A DNA stretch of 64,000 bases from Natronosalvus caseinilyticus. Its GTDB lineage: Archaea > Halobacteriota > Halobacteria > Halobacteriales > Natrialbaceae. Position 1 is the first letter of the stretch. Every line of letters starts with the position of its first letter. Of this stretch, positions 8,585 through 18,400 are shown one piece after another. The DNA is taken from positions 1,550,001-1,614,000 of the forward strand of contig NZ_CP071596.1 of NCBI RefSeq assembly GCF_017357105.1, read 5' to 3'. The position numbers were made by a program, and so were the translations under genes. Below the pieces are notes generated by a model. That model made no database searches and had not been told where the DNA came from. It worked only from the letters and a program-made list of their open reading frames with translations.

Positions 8585-9679
8585 TTACCAATCGCCGGTA
8601 GCCGCCGTCTTAAGAAGAGCCTCGGAGTATGCGTCTCGAAGGCGTTCAGGATCAAATTGGTTGTTGAGGTCCACCGGTTCATATTCCTGTTTGACGAGAA
8701 TTGGTAGTCGGTCTGAGTTTTCGTAAGTCATGCTTGCCGCGAGGGCACAGTCCCCCACGTCGCGGGCGAGCGTTGGCGTCCCACACGCGGCTGCCTCTAA
8801 TAGGACGTTTGGGAGTCCCTCAAGGTGTGACGGACAAACCACGAGGTCTGCTGATTGGTAGTACTGGGGCATCTCTGAATGTGGAACCCGCCCGACAGCG
8901 GTGACGTTTGGGAGCGAGTTTAATCGGTGGCGTAGTGGTCCATCACCGACAATACACCACGATATTGATGATCCGCGACGGAGAAGAGTCCGAGCGGCCT
9001 TCATTAAATCATTTGCACCTTTGCGTTGTGAGACCCGTCCAACAGTCAACAGTAGTCTCTCCGTTTGAGGTAACCCAAGTTTTGCTCTGATATCGGCGCG
9101 GCTTTCCCCCGATGCCGGCCTGAAACGGTCTCTGTTAACTGGCTGTGGGATCTCGTAAGTACGTGTACCGCCGTAGCTTAATATCTGTTTTCGGCCGTAC
9201 GGTCCAAGGACGATAGTTGCATCAGAATTTCGTACAGCAACTCGTCCGAGGACGTTATTTAATGCATATGTCCGCAACTTCTCTCCTGGGCTCTCTGAGA
9301 GGGTGTGTTCGCGAAAGTTATCGCCTGCGAACCGAGTCAGTACAGGAACGTTGGCACGCTGTCCTGCGACTGTTGTAGCGAATCCATGGGCTGGAAATTT
9401 CGTTATCTGCCATAGCAAATCTGGCCTATTGGCTTTCGCGTATCGGGTGAGCGCCTGGGATAGCGACAAAATCATTCCCACAGCTCGGTCTGTTTCGTTG
9501 AGACCGGGGTCTATGACGCTGTACTGCCATTCATCGGGAGCAGCATCTGCTCGCAGCAAAAGGTCAATTTTGAACTCGACTGGTGACTCAGACAAAATCT
9601 CCTGAATATTCCCTAAGAAAGTACGTACATTTCCGGGGAGCCGAGTCCCACCGACAATACCCACGTGAACGTCAGTCAC
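8585..9679 (-). CDS. Glycosyltransferase family 4
   Basis: This 364-residue GT-B enzyme begins MTDVHVGIVGGTRLPGNVRT. Its C-terminal donor domain shows LLTVGRVSQRKGANDLMKAA and the EX7E motif (E287, E295) in LEGLPNVLLEAAACGTP. Its start overlaps the end of the upstream deacetylase gene by 8 nt, which implies translational coupling in one operon with a phosphodiesterase-like and a second deacetylase gene. It presumably adds a hexose or related sugar to the lipid-linked glycan; specificity is not predictable. Confidence 0.9.
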   Translation of the reverse strand: MTDVHVGIVGGTRLPGNVRTFLGNIQEILSESPVEFKIDLLLRADAAPDEWQYSVIDPGLNETDRAVGMILSLSQALTRYAKANRPDLLWQITKFPAHGFATTVAGQRANVPVLTRFAGDNFREHTLSESPGEKLRTYALNNVLGRVAVRNSDATIVLGPYGRKQILSYGGTRTYEIPQPVNRDRFRPASGESRADIRAKLGLPQTERLLLTVGRVSQRKGANDLMKAARTLLRRGSSISWCIVGDGPLRHRLNSLPNVTAVGRVPHSEMPQYYQSADLVVCPSHLEGLPNVLLEAAACGTPTLARDVGDCALAASMTYENSDRLPILVKQEYEPVDLNNQFDPERLRDAYSEALLKTAATGDW

Positions 9680-10463
9680 TACTGTCTACCTCTGAAATCG
9701 GAACTGTCTCGTACTCCTCACTAAGGACTGAACAAAGTTTTTTGAATATAATTAACTCATCTGAAAGATCCATGCATCCGGGATGCGCGAGTATCGTCGC
9801 TGGCTGCCCCTTCCGATGACACACCTCGATCTCTTTCAGCACCCATTCGTGCCATTCTTCAATTGTGAACGACTCATCGCCGAAGGGCCCCGAAAATTCG
9901 TCCTCTGCGACGAACTTTGGCGTTCTAAACCCGTGATAGACATGTTCGTGGTCCGGGGGCGTATTGACAGGCACAACGGTTAAACCGCTTTCACAGCGAA
10001 CCTGTTCGCCCGGGCCGACGACGTCAGAAAAATGTGTAAAGCCGCGCTCTGCGAGCAGCGGTACAGTGTTGTTGTCGTGGCGGTAAGCGTGGTCGCGCCA
10101 AGCTGAAATATCGACCTGACGTTCGTTGAATGCTGCAATGGTCCGATCTATTTCCCACGCCTGGAACCTGCGCGGCCCGTTCCACGATCCGAGGAGGCCA
10201 CGAAATGCTTTGTGGGCAAGTGTCTCGAAGGCGTAATAGTTGTGGCCTCCGAGTTCGACGGTCTCCATCCCTATGAGACGGTCCACAAGTTCGGGCTCCT
10301 CGAGAACAACCTTCCCGGTCAAAAATAGCGTCACTGGAACGTCGAACTCAGCTGCGATTTCAGCATATTCGACAGCTGCAGCAGCCTCAGACCGACTCAT
10401 GTACGGCTGTTCACGGGTTTCAAGAGACATGTGGTGGACATCGCCAGTGAGACAAACCGTCAT
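9672..10463 (-). CDS. Polysaccharide deacetylase-like protein
   Basis: 263 residues. MTVCLTGDVHHMS gives the Asp-His start of a NodB-like barrel, VPVTLFLTGKVVLEEPELVDRL and VELGGHNYYAFETLAH match motif 2 with spaced histidines, SAWRDHAYRHDNNTVPLLAERGF corresponds to the motif-3 region, and ILAHPGCMD is the late His motif. It is a divergent member: the classical TFDDG is replaced by TGDVH. It overlaps the upstream AP-superfamily gene by 4 nt (ATGA) and the downstream GT4 by 8 nt, so the three are made together. It probably removes an acyl group from, or otherwise hydrolyses, a glycan intermediate. Confidence 0.75.
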   Translation of the reverse strand: MTVCLTGDVHHMSLETREQPYMSRSEAAAAVEYAEIAAEFDVPVTLFLTGKVVLEEPELVDRLIGMETVELGGHNYYAFETLAHKAFRGLLGSWNGPRRFQAWEIDRTIAAFNERQVDISAWRDHAYRHDNNTVPLLAERGFTHFSDVVGPGEQVRCESGLTVVPVNTPPDHEHVYHGFRTPKFVAEDEFSGPFGDESFTIEEWHEWVLKEIEVCHRKGQPATILAHPGCMDLSDELIIFKKLCSVLSEEYETVPISEVDSSD

Positions 10464-11974
10464 TCCAGATACCCGAGGTCTTCAAGTCTGTTCTGGACGC
10501 TCTGCCGGCCCGTCGAATCGACGGCCTCGAAGGGCAATGGGTCGCATTCATCGAAGCCGTCGTCGCCGAACAGAGGGAGCGGCGTGCCATCCATGTCCGT
10601 CGGAACTGCACAGCCGACGCTGTGGAGGACGGTTGGAGCGACGTCCGTGATTGACACGTCGCGATCAACGGCTGATGCCTCGATATCCGGACCGCTCGCG
10701 AGAAAGAGCCCCGTCCGGACGTTCTCGGCTTCCCACTGTCCGACATCGTCGAAAATCGGGTTCGATCCGATCGCTCCACTCGTGTGAACTCCCGGCCGCT
10801 GGTCGAAGACGATGTCCGGCGCTTCGTCAGTGTACGGCCCGCTATAGGCTTCGTCACTGCGCATCACCTCTCGAGCGATTGGATCGCCGTTCTCGTTGGT
10901 AAGTGCGGACAGATCGTTGATTATGGCATCGACCGTCTCGGGATCGTTATCGATGACGTAAATGAGGCCCTGGCCGCTGGCGATAGCTTGTGACCGTTCC
11001 CAATCTACCTTCTCGAGCTTCTGCTCGCGTTTGAACCCTTCCTCGTCTTCCGGGATCGAGTCCGTCAAACGGTCGGGCGCCAGCCGCGTTACGAGGTCGT
11101 GGACGCCGAGTTTGTGGGCCAGTTTCGAGATCCGCTTCTTGTTGATGCCGTACTTCGTGAGAAGATCCGACGTTTCGCTTTCGGTAACCAGGTACCCTTC
11201 GGCCTCGAGCCAGCTATTGGCGTAAAATACTGTATCGACGTTCTTGCAACCGTGGTCTGACATCAGGAAGAGGTTGCTGTCCGGATTCTCTTCCCGGAGT
11301 TGTCCGATATGTTCGTCGATGACCTCCCACGCTCGGCGGGTCGGCTCATTGCGCCAGAAGAAGTGTTGGAGAACGTTGACGTAGAACACTGTGCAGTGTG
11401 CTACGTCCGGGTCTTCCTCGTCGAGAAGGCCGCGAAACGTCTCCAGTCGGCGTTCGATGAGGTCAACGATGTTATCGGCCTCCTTGAGATCACCTTTTGC
11501 GGTAACCGGCCGGTCGGGATGGAGCGTGTATCCCTCGTCATCGAGACGTGCACCCAGATTGGGGGGATAGGCGTACTCTTTTTGCTCGCTTCCTGGCCCG
11601 CCTGCAACGAGAAATCGATCGACCTCAAACGGCGGGTACGTCATCGGAAGGTTGAGTATGCCCGCAGTTCGGCCCTGTTCGTTGAGGTAGTCCCAGTAGT
11701 TGGCACTCTTGAACGATCGCGAGTCGGGCGTCGTAAGCGTTCGCCTGTCTGTGTCGATGCGCTCCCACCAGAAAACGCCCAGTTTTCCCGGGTTCTTTCC
11801 CGTGGAATAACATCGCCAATTCGGGCACGTGACCGGAGGTAGACAGCTTTCCATATCTGTGAAGACGCCTTCGGATCGGAGTGCTTCGATGTTCGGAAGG
11901 CGCCCTTCTTCCAGCCACGGCTTGAGTAGCGCCCAGTTCGCCCCGTCGAGCCCAAGTACGATTGTTTCAGTCAT
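10460..11974 (-). CDS. AP-superfamily phosphodiesterase / nucleotide pyrophosphatase-like protein
   Basis: A 504-residue protein starting MTETIVLGLDGANW (metal Asp). VTCPNWRCYSTGKNPGK carries the Thr nucleophile position and LFLMSDHGCKN the second metal Asp-His. The third site reads YVNVLQHFF: N200 stands where members normally have Asp, with H204 retained, so metal binding may be altered. HTSGAIG supplies the late His. It ends VQNRLEDLGYLE. No signal peptide. Start and stop overlap both neighbours (TGATG with the GT4, ATGA with the deacetylase). Relatives hydrolyse or transfer phospho-esters; here a glycan or lipid-linked intermediate is the likely substrate (inference). Confidence 0.82.
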   Translation of the reverse strand: MTETIVLGLDGANWALLKPWLEEGRLPNIEALRSEGVFTDMESCLPPVTCPNWRCYSTGKNPGKLGVFWWERIDTDRRTLTTPDSRSFKSANYWDYLNEQGRTAGILNLPMTYPPFEVDRFLVAGGPGSEQKEYAYPPNLGARLDDEGYTLHPDRPVTAKGDLKEADNIVDLIERRLETFRGLLDEEDPDVAHCTVFYVNVLQHFFWRNEPTRRAWEVIDEHIGQLREENPDSNLFLMSDHGCKNVDTVFYANSWLEAEGYLVTESETSDLLTKYGINKKRISKLAHKLGVHDLVTRLAPDRLTDSIPEDEEGFKREQKLEKVDWERSQAIASGQGLIYVIDNDPETVDAIINDLSALTNENGDPIAREVMRSDEAYSGPYTDEAPDIVFDQRPGVHTSGAIGSNPIFDDVGQWEAENVRTGLFLASGPDIEASAVDRDVSITDVAPTVLHSVGCAVPTDMDGTPLPLFGDDGFDECDPLPFEAVDSTGRQSVQNRLEDLGYLE

Positions 11975-13137
11975 CAGTAGTTTCCTCTCGCCGTCGTCGC
12001 GAACGCCTCATATCGATCGACGACTGCCGATTTCAGTTGCTTCTCGAAGGCAGCGGTTGAGAACGTTTCGACTTCGGACCGAGGATCGCCGTCCAGTCCG
12101 TTCGATTCGAACCGTTCGACGGCGCCTTGAATTCCCGCCGGCGTTCCGCCGTGACGGTACCCGTTCTCACCGTCCTTGACGTAGATCCCCGGGAATCCGT
12201 CGTTACGCGCCAGAACGGCTTTTCCACTAGCGTTCGCTTCGATCGGGACGATCCCGAAGTCTTCATTCCGGCCGTTGAACACGACAGCGCGACAGGTCGC
12301 CAATAACTCTCGTTTCTCTTCTTCCTCGACGAATCCACGGTATTCGAGGTTCCCACTTCGCTTTATTTCCTCGACAACCGCGTCTTCAACGTCGCCACGT
12401 CCGCCGGCCAGTACCAACTGATGGTCAAGTTCCGCGAACGCTTCGACCACCTCCGGAACGCCCTTCTCCTCGTCAAGACGGCCAAGATGGAGATAGAACC
12501 CGCCGTCGTCGTCTTCGTGATAAGAGTCGACGGCGACGGGCGGATACAGCACCTCTGAATCACGTTTGTAGTATTTATGTAAGCGCTGCGCGATAATTGG
12601 ACTGTTTGCGAAGTAGCCGTCTACGCGCGGGTCGATCGTGTGATCGCGCATCCGAAGATATCGAATCAGGGGTCTGGTAAGCACCCCGGTTGTGGAGTCT
12701 TTCCGGTCGTGATAGAGGTCGTAAAACCAGCGCGGTGGTGAGTGGCAGTAGTTCAGATGCAAGGTCTCGGCCGGCGTAATGACCGAACGGGTCGTCGCAC
12801 CCGACGTGATCAACACGTCGGGAGATCCGTACTTGCGCCAATCGACGTCTTCCCAGAGAGCGTATTCAAAAGGTCGACCTACGTGCGCCTGAGCCTTCCG
12901 AAGCAGGCGGGGGGAGAGATCCTCCGTCACGTCCACGAACCGTACTTTTCCATACGGATTTGGATCATCGGGTTTGGGTTTTCCGATCGTGTATATTCGG
13001 TCCACATTCAGTACATCAGCAAGAATCGTTGCGAGATATTCCGCGCCTCCCCAGGCGTTGATTCCCCAGTGGGCGATAGCGATGTCGAGATCGCGGAGAC
13101 GCAAGTCGGTGTCCTCGTCCACTGAAGAGTCACTCAT
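11974..13137 (-). CDS. Glycosyltransferase family 4
   Basis: About 387 residues, beginning MSDSSVDEDTDLRL. DIAIAHWGINAWGGAEYLATIL is the typical GT4 acceptor-domain start (GGAE), FYLHLGRLDEEKGVPEVVEAF opens the donor domain, and NEDFGIVPIEANASGKAVLA holds the EX7E motif. The ATG at 13137 is preferred because CTTATA on the minus strand (13167-13162) lies 25 nt upstream. The stop overlaps the next gene's ATG as TGATG. It sits in the middle of the minus-strand glycan run. Sugar specificity is unknown. Confidence 0.88.
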   Translation of the reverse strand: MSDSSVDEDTDLRLRDLDIAIAHWGINAWGGAEYLATILADVLNVDRIYTIGKPKPDDPNPYGKVRFVDVTEDLSPRLLRKAQAHVGRPFEYALWEDVDWRKYGSPDVLITSGATTRSVITPAETLHLNYCHSPPRWFYDLYHDRKDSTTGVLTRPLIRYLRMRDHTIDPRVDGYFANSPIIAQRLHKYYKRDSEVLYPPVAVDSYHEDDDGGFYLHLGRLDEEKGVPEVVEAFAELDHQLVLAGGRGDVEDAVVEEIKRSGNLEYRGFVEEEEKRELLATCRAVVFNGRNEDFGIVPIEANASGKAVLARNDGFPGIYVKDGENGYRHGGTPAGIQGAVERFESNGLDGDPRSEVETFSTAAFEKQLKSAVVDRYEAFATTARGNY

Positions 13138-13161
13138 GTTTCTACCGAGCAAAGTCGGCTG

Positions 13162-13167
13162 TATAAG
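13162..13167 (-). promoter_or_regulatory. TATA-like box for the GT4/AP/deacetylase operon
   Basis: CTTATA on the minus strand, 25 nt before ATG 13137, within the 50-bp gap after the GT2 gene. It suggests a second, internal leaderless start for the downstream five genes. Confidence 0.45.
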
Positions 13168-13187
13168 CGTATCGGCAAGCGTTCACG

Positions 13188-14108
13188 TCAACGCCACTTC
13201 GTCATTCCATATAAGTAACCAAATCCAACAGCGCCGGTAAAGGCGAACAACATGATGAACTGAACGATCTTTTCCAAAGAGGGGTTCCGAACGAGGTCCC
13301 TCGTACGTGCTGGGACGAACTTACCGAAGAGTCGACCGAGAAAATCATATTCCTCGCCGGTCGATTCGGGGACCAGCACTTCCATCCCGCGCTTGGAGTA
13401 CCCCTGCCAGAATGCACGGTCGAGCAGCCACAGTGGTTTCGTCCGGTAATCGAACACCTTGTGGGCGACCTTCGCTTCAGGATTGTAGTAGACGCCTTGG
13501 CCGTACTCGCTACGAAGCCTGGCGCACAGTTCCGTTTCGCCACCTTGGAGGTTCTCATCCCCCTGACGACCGCCGATGGTTGTATCGAACCCGTCCAGCT
13601 CGAGGAAGATGTCGCGACGAAAGGAGATATTCGAGCCGAAAGTGTTTCGAACTTCACCTCGACCATCGGCGAATCCGCGCTGTGTAACGCCGACGAGAAA
13701 GTAGAACTCCTCGGGGAGAAAGCTTGGTCGTCCAGCAACCCAGAGTGGAATCATTTTCCCGCCCACAGAGATCGCATTCAAGTTCTCATACACCTCGACG
13801 AGCTCGGCCACCCATCCGGGATCGGCTACGGCATCATCGTCGAGGAACGCTACCACGTCCCCGGTCGCCACTTTGGCACCGTTGTTTCGACTTTCGAGAA
13901 GTCCGACGTTATTCTCGTTACAGTGTAATGAGACGTTTTCGTGGTCGTCGTATTCATCATAGAATTGCTGGCAGACTTCTTCGCTCCCGTCGGCTACCAG
14001 CACGAGTTCAATGTCGTCGTGGGTCTGGGTGAGAACGCTATCGGCCGCCTCTCGAAGGTCCTGGTACCGGTCTAGCGTATGTTCACAGATGACCACCGAG
14101 ACGCGCAT
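13188..14108 (-). CDS. Glycosyltransferase family 2, AglG/AglE-like, with C-terminal membrane anchor
   Basis: 306 residues from ATG 14108 (MRVSVVICEHTLDRYQDL). The GT-A nucleotide-sugar motif is clear: SVLTQTHDDIELVLVADGS, ATGDVVAFLDDDAVADPGW (DDD metal motif) and NTFGSNISFRRDIF, then GGETELCARL for acceptor/donor positioning. A hydrophobic segment near the end (IVQFIMLFAFTGAVGFGYLYG) should anchor it in the membrane. This layout matches haloarchaeal dolichol-phosphate-linked glycan transferases such as AglG. An AT-rich block around 14134-14150 lies at promoter distance. It heads the minus-strand glycan run. Confidence 0.88.
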   Translation of the reverse strand: MRVSVVICEHTLDRYQDLREAADSVLTQTHDDIELVLVADGSEEVCQQFYDEYDDHENVSLHCNENNVGLLESRNNGAKVATGDVVAFLDDDAVADPGWVAELVEVYENLNAISVGGKMIPLWVAGRPSFLPEEFYFLVGVTQRGFADGRGEVRNTFGSNISFRRDIFLELDGFDTTIGGRQGDENLQGGETELCARLRSEYGQGVYYNPEAKVAHKVFDYRTKPLWLLDRAFWQGYSKRGMEVLVPESTGEEYDFLGRLFGKFVPARTRDLVRNPSLEKIVQFIMLFAFTGAVGFGYLYGMTKWR

Positions 14109-14266
14109 ATACGGTCCTGCGAAACTCAGAGAGTTAGTTATTTCGTTAAAGCCCGGGCCAGCACCAGTAGCCGACAACCCTCACGATTGATTTCGAACCT
14201 ATTCATTTGACACGACAATCGTATCAGCGCTACTCGAGCTGTCGAAGGCAAAAAACGGAACGTGAG

Positions 14267-14275
14267 GTTATTTAA
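14267..14275 (+). promoter_or_regulatory. TATA-like box of the epimerase pseudogene
   Basis: GTTATTTAA, about 24-30 nt before ATG 14299. The spacing fixes that ATG, not the one at 14275, as the ancestral leaderless start. Confidence 0.5.
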
Positions 14276-14298
14276 TGAAACGAGCAGACCGTTGGTGC

Positions 14299-15213
14299 AT
14301 GGAAGGAAAACGCGTTCTGATCACGGGCGGCGCTGGATTTATCGGTTCCAACCTCGCAAATCAGCTTGTTTCTGACAACGAAGTAATCGCAATTGATGAC
14401 CTCTATCTCGGGACTACCGACAATCTCCTCGACGAAGTCGATTTCCGTAGCGTGAGCGTCCTTGATGATGATCTCCCGTCTGATGTTGATGTCCTGTTTC
14501 ACCTCGCAGCACTGTCCTCTCGGAATATGCACGAAGATGATCCTCGACGTGGATGCCGTGTCAACGTCGAGGGTTTTGTCAACGCGGTCGAGCAGGTTCG
14601 TAAACAGGGTTGCGAAAACGTCGTTTACGCATCCACATCGTCGATCTATGGTAGCCAGACCGATCCATCCGCTGAAAGCATGGATGTCGAGGCACACACC
14701 GGGTACGAAGCGTCGAAACTGGCTCGCGAACGTTACGCTGAATACTATGTCAATCACCACGGACTCTCGATGGCTGGCCTCCGTCTGTTCTCCGTCTATC
14801 AGGGATTCGGAGGTAACGAGAAACACAAAGGAAAATTCGCAAATACCGTCGCCCAGTTCGCTGACCGAATCGCCGCCGGTGAGTCGCCCAAAGTGTTCGG
14901 CGATGGCACATAGACACGAGATTTCACACACGTTGATGACGTCGTACGCGCGTTCGAACTCGCTGCAGATCACAAACTGAGCGGGGTGTATAACGTCGGG
15001 ACGGGCGATGCCTACAGCTTCAACAGGATGATCGAACTGATCAATGATGAACTCGGCACTGATGTCGAGCCAGAGTACATTGACTGTCCCTTTGACGATT
15101 ACGTCGAGCACACGTGTGCCGACCCATCGAAATTCTCTCGAGCAACGGGTTGGAGCCCATCGATCAATTTCGAGGATGGAGTGAAGATGGTGTGCCAGTC
15201 CTACCTTGACTAA
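14299..15213 (+). pseudogene. UDP-sugar 4-epimerase (SDR family) interrupted by in-frame TAG
   Basis: The frame encodes a full-length extended SDR: VLITGGAGFIGSNLANQL (NAD-binding TGxxGxxG), ALSSRNMHEDDP, SSIYGS, then YEASK with the catalytic Tyr/Lys and LRLFSVYQGFG. A TAG at 14911-14913 stops it after KVFGDGT. In the same frame the sequence resumes TRDFTHVDDVVRAFELA and runs to GWSPSINFEDGVKMVCQSYLD. Family members usually have Gln at this position (GDGTQTRDF), so a CAG to TAG change explains it. Translation would stop after 204 of 304 residues and lose the substrate-binding half. It lies next to aglB and would have supplied an epimerised UDP-sugar. Confidence 0.85.
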
Positions 15214-15385
15214 GTCAATAGGTTAGCCTGGAGCCTGAGAACTGGTACGGCCTGCTTCTCGACAGCGCTCGAGAATTCACTAAGCCGCGTTGGATACCAG
15301 TGTTCATCACTCGATACGGCGTACCCACCCGCGTTTGTTAATTTATCGGGTAATTCGCTCTTTGCGATCACTGGGACAAATCGCG
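15210..15385 (-). other. Possible gene remnant between epimerase and aglB
   Basis: The 280-bp gap holds a 57-codon stop-free minus-strand stretch with a protein-like composition (FVPVIAKSELPDKL, GGYAVSSDEHWYPTRLSEF, ending at TAG 15212-15210). It has no start codon and is preceded by an in-frame TGA. I do not recognise the family. Stop-free stretches of this length also occur by chance in G+C-rich DNA, so this is only a candidate remnant. Confidence 0.25.
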
Positions 15386-15455
15386 CTGGATACGGTCAGA
15401 TTCTCATTCGGTCAACTACACATGAAAACAGTCTCACCAATAGCTTCCAACAGTA

Positions 15456-15471
15456 GATAACAAAGTTTATT
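15456..15471 (+). promoter_or_regulatory. aglB promoter with GATAACAAAG element and TATA-like box
   Basis: GATAACAAAG (15456-15465) is followed directly by TTTATT, which ends 25 nt before ATG 15497. The first ten bases recur in front of other glycan-related genes in the window. Confidence 0.5.
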
Positions 15472-15496
15472 CGCCATATTGCACTGGTGGGACGTA

Positions 15497-18400
15497 ATGA
15501 GTACTGACACTGAACACGTCGACGAGGGAACCGAAACGCCCTCCACCCTCGAGACGTGGCAGGAGTGGTATCACCTTCCCCTGCTTGGGCTGGTGGTACT
15601 GTTCATGCTGTGGACTCGCCTCCGGTCCTACGAAAACTTCGTCGCCGACGGCTCGCCGCGTTTGTCCGGCGTCGACTCGTGGTACCATTGGCGGACGATC
15701 CAGTGGACCGCCGAGAATTATCCGTTCACGATGCCTTACGAGGTCTATACGGGATTCCCGACGGGACAGTACGTCGGCCACTTCGGAACCCTGTTCGACC
15801 AGCTCATCGTCACGGCAGCGATGATCGTCGGTCTCGGAAATCCTTCTCCTGAAACCCTCTATATGGTCGCCCTCGTGTCCATTCCGCTGATGGGCGCGCT
15901 CACTGCAATTCCCGTCTTCTACATGGGCCGTCGACTTGGCGGAACTATCGGAGGACTCGTCTCGGTCGTCCTCCTCGCGCTCGTGCCTGGCTCGTTCTTC
16001 TACCGATCGGCTGTTGGCCAGCTCGATCATCACATCGGTGAGGCGCTGTTCATGGCGATTGCGGTTCTCGCGATGATGGTCGCCGTCCGGGCAGGCGAAC
16101 GCGACCGCCCGATCTACGAACTCGTCGCCGACCGCGACTGGGATGCCCTTCGTCGCCCAACGATCTACTCGGTCCTTGCCGGTCTCGCGCTCACGCTGTT
16201 CATCTGGGTCTGGCCTTCGGCGGTATTGCTGATCGGCATCTTCGGCGTTTTCTTTTGCATCCAGCTTTGTGTCGACTACGTCCGTGGGATCTCTCCCGAC
16301 CACGTTGCCTTCGTCGGAGCCGTCAGCCTCGGTATGACAGCAATCGGATCCGCGCTACTGTTCGAACAGTGGTCCGGTAGCGTCTCCCACTTCGGCTACC
16401 TTCAACCGACGCTCGCGCTGGCTGTCGCCCTGGGCTGCGTGTTCATGGCCTGGCTCGCTCGCCAGTGGGACGACCTCAATGTCGACCGTCACTATTACCC
16501 GGCTGCGATCGGCGGCCTCCTGATCGTCGGACTCGGCGCGATGGCTGTCATTGTTCCTGACCTCTACAGCACGTTGATCAACAACGTCACGAGACGACTC
16601 CTGCCGCTCAACCCCTCGACCGGGGCACTTACGGTTTCGGAGGCTCAGCCTCCGGACGACTTCACCCAGTACGCCTTCGGCGAGTTCGGAGCCGCCTTTT
16701 ACACTATGCTCGGCGGACTCGCGTTCCTCATGCTCCGACCGCTGTTCGGTCGCGAGTGGCGCGCGGAGTACACTCTCGTGATCGTCTGGTCGCTATTCTT
16801 GATCAGTATGGCGGCAACCCAGACCCGGTTCTCATACTACCTCGCGATTGCAGTTGCGGTCGTTAACGCAGTCTTCGTCGCGGACATCGCCCGCCTCCTC
16901 AGCCTTGATTTCCATAGAACGGTCGACTCGGTTCGCGACGTCGAGACCTACCAAGTGATTGCGATCGTCCTCGTCGTCATGATGCTGTTCATGCCCTTGC
17001 TCCCGCCGATCGCGGCTGACGGCGCCACTACCTGGGAGCGCGGCGAGAACGTTGGGCCGAGCAGCGACGCGATGACCTGGGACGAGTCGACCCAGTGGCT
17101 CCTCGAGAGCACGCCCGAACCCGGAAACTGGGCGGGCGCGGGTAACCAAAGCGACCTCGAGTATTACGGAACTTACGACCGGCCCGCAGACGGCGACTTC
17201 GACTACCCGGGCGGCGCCTATGGCGTGATGTCGTGGTGGGACTACGGTCACCTGATCACGACCAACGGCGAGCGCATCCCGCACTCGAACCCGTTCCAGC
17301 AGAACGCGCAGTCGTCCTCGTGGTACTTGCTGGCCGAAGACGAAAGTCACGGCGAGGCGATTCTCGACGGTATCGCTGCAGACGTCCCTGTCGTCAACCA
17401 GCCGGAAGAGACGATTCGCAGCGACCTCGAGAATGCCGACAGCGCCGACGAGGGCGAGATGCGGTACGTCATGATCGACAACGAGATGGCCGGCGGGAAG
17501 TTCAGTGCGATCACGCAGTGGACTGACCCGGCGTACAGTCGGTTCCAGACCCAGGAGACGGCAAATCTCAGCGGCCAGGAGTTCGACGTGCCAACGACGA
17601 GCGAGGCCTACCACGACACGATGCTCGCCTCGCTGTACCTCCACGACGCGGAGGGAATGGAGCATTACCGACTGGTCCACGAATCAAGCTCGTACTCGAT
17701 CGTGGGGACGCAGTTGCTCCAGACGCCGAACGGGCTGTACCCGGTGACGACCCGCTCCGGTCGGGTTGGAGCCGTCGGTGACCAGGCGAACAACATCTCG
17801 GCGATGCTCGAGGAGGCACGGGCGGCCGACCAGGCGACAATGCCGTTTGGCGGATATGCAGTCGAACTCGGTGGCCGGTACTACCCCGCCTACGCCTACA
17901 ACGCGTATCTGGTCTCGGACGTCAAGACCTTCGAGCGCGTCGAGGGGGCGAACATCACTGGCTCGGTCGACGGCGAAGTCGCCGACTCCGACCGCGTCTA
18001 CGCGCAGATCGAACTCGAGACGGAGCCGGGACGAACGTTCACTTACACGCAACAGGCCAACGTGAGCGACGACGGCACGTTCGAGCTGACGGTGCCGTAC
18101 GCGACGAACGACGAGCTCGGGCCGGAAGACGGCTACACCGATAGCGCGGTCGAGGCGGTCGACGAGGAGTACGAAATCTTCGTCGGGACGCCCGAAGACG
18201 GCGAGATCGAGCGCCAGTACCTCGGGACCACGGCGGTTCCCGAGACGGCCGTCGTGGATGGCGAGACGCTCGAGGTGACGCTCGAGGAGGGTGACGGTGA
18301 GGTCGTGCCAGATCCGGATGCGGAGACCCAACCGTCCGAAGGTGAGGACGGGAACGAGAGTGACGGAGAGAACGAGGCGGACGATGACGACGGTGCCGAC

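Noticed and set aside
14911-14913. TAG in the epimerase as a pyrrolysine codon
   Set aside because: The position is normally Gln in the family, no pyl genes are seen here, and haloarchaea are not known for pyrrolysine use; a simple nonsense mutation is likelier.
15479-15496. Upstream TTG start for aglB
   Set aside because: The TATA-like TTTATT lies 25 nt before ATG 15497, and the extra residues (HWWDV) are not family-like.
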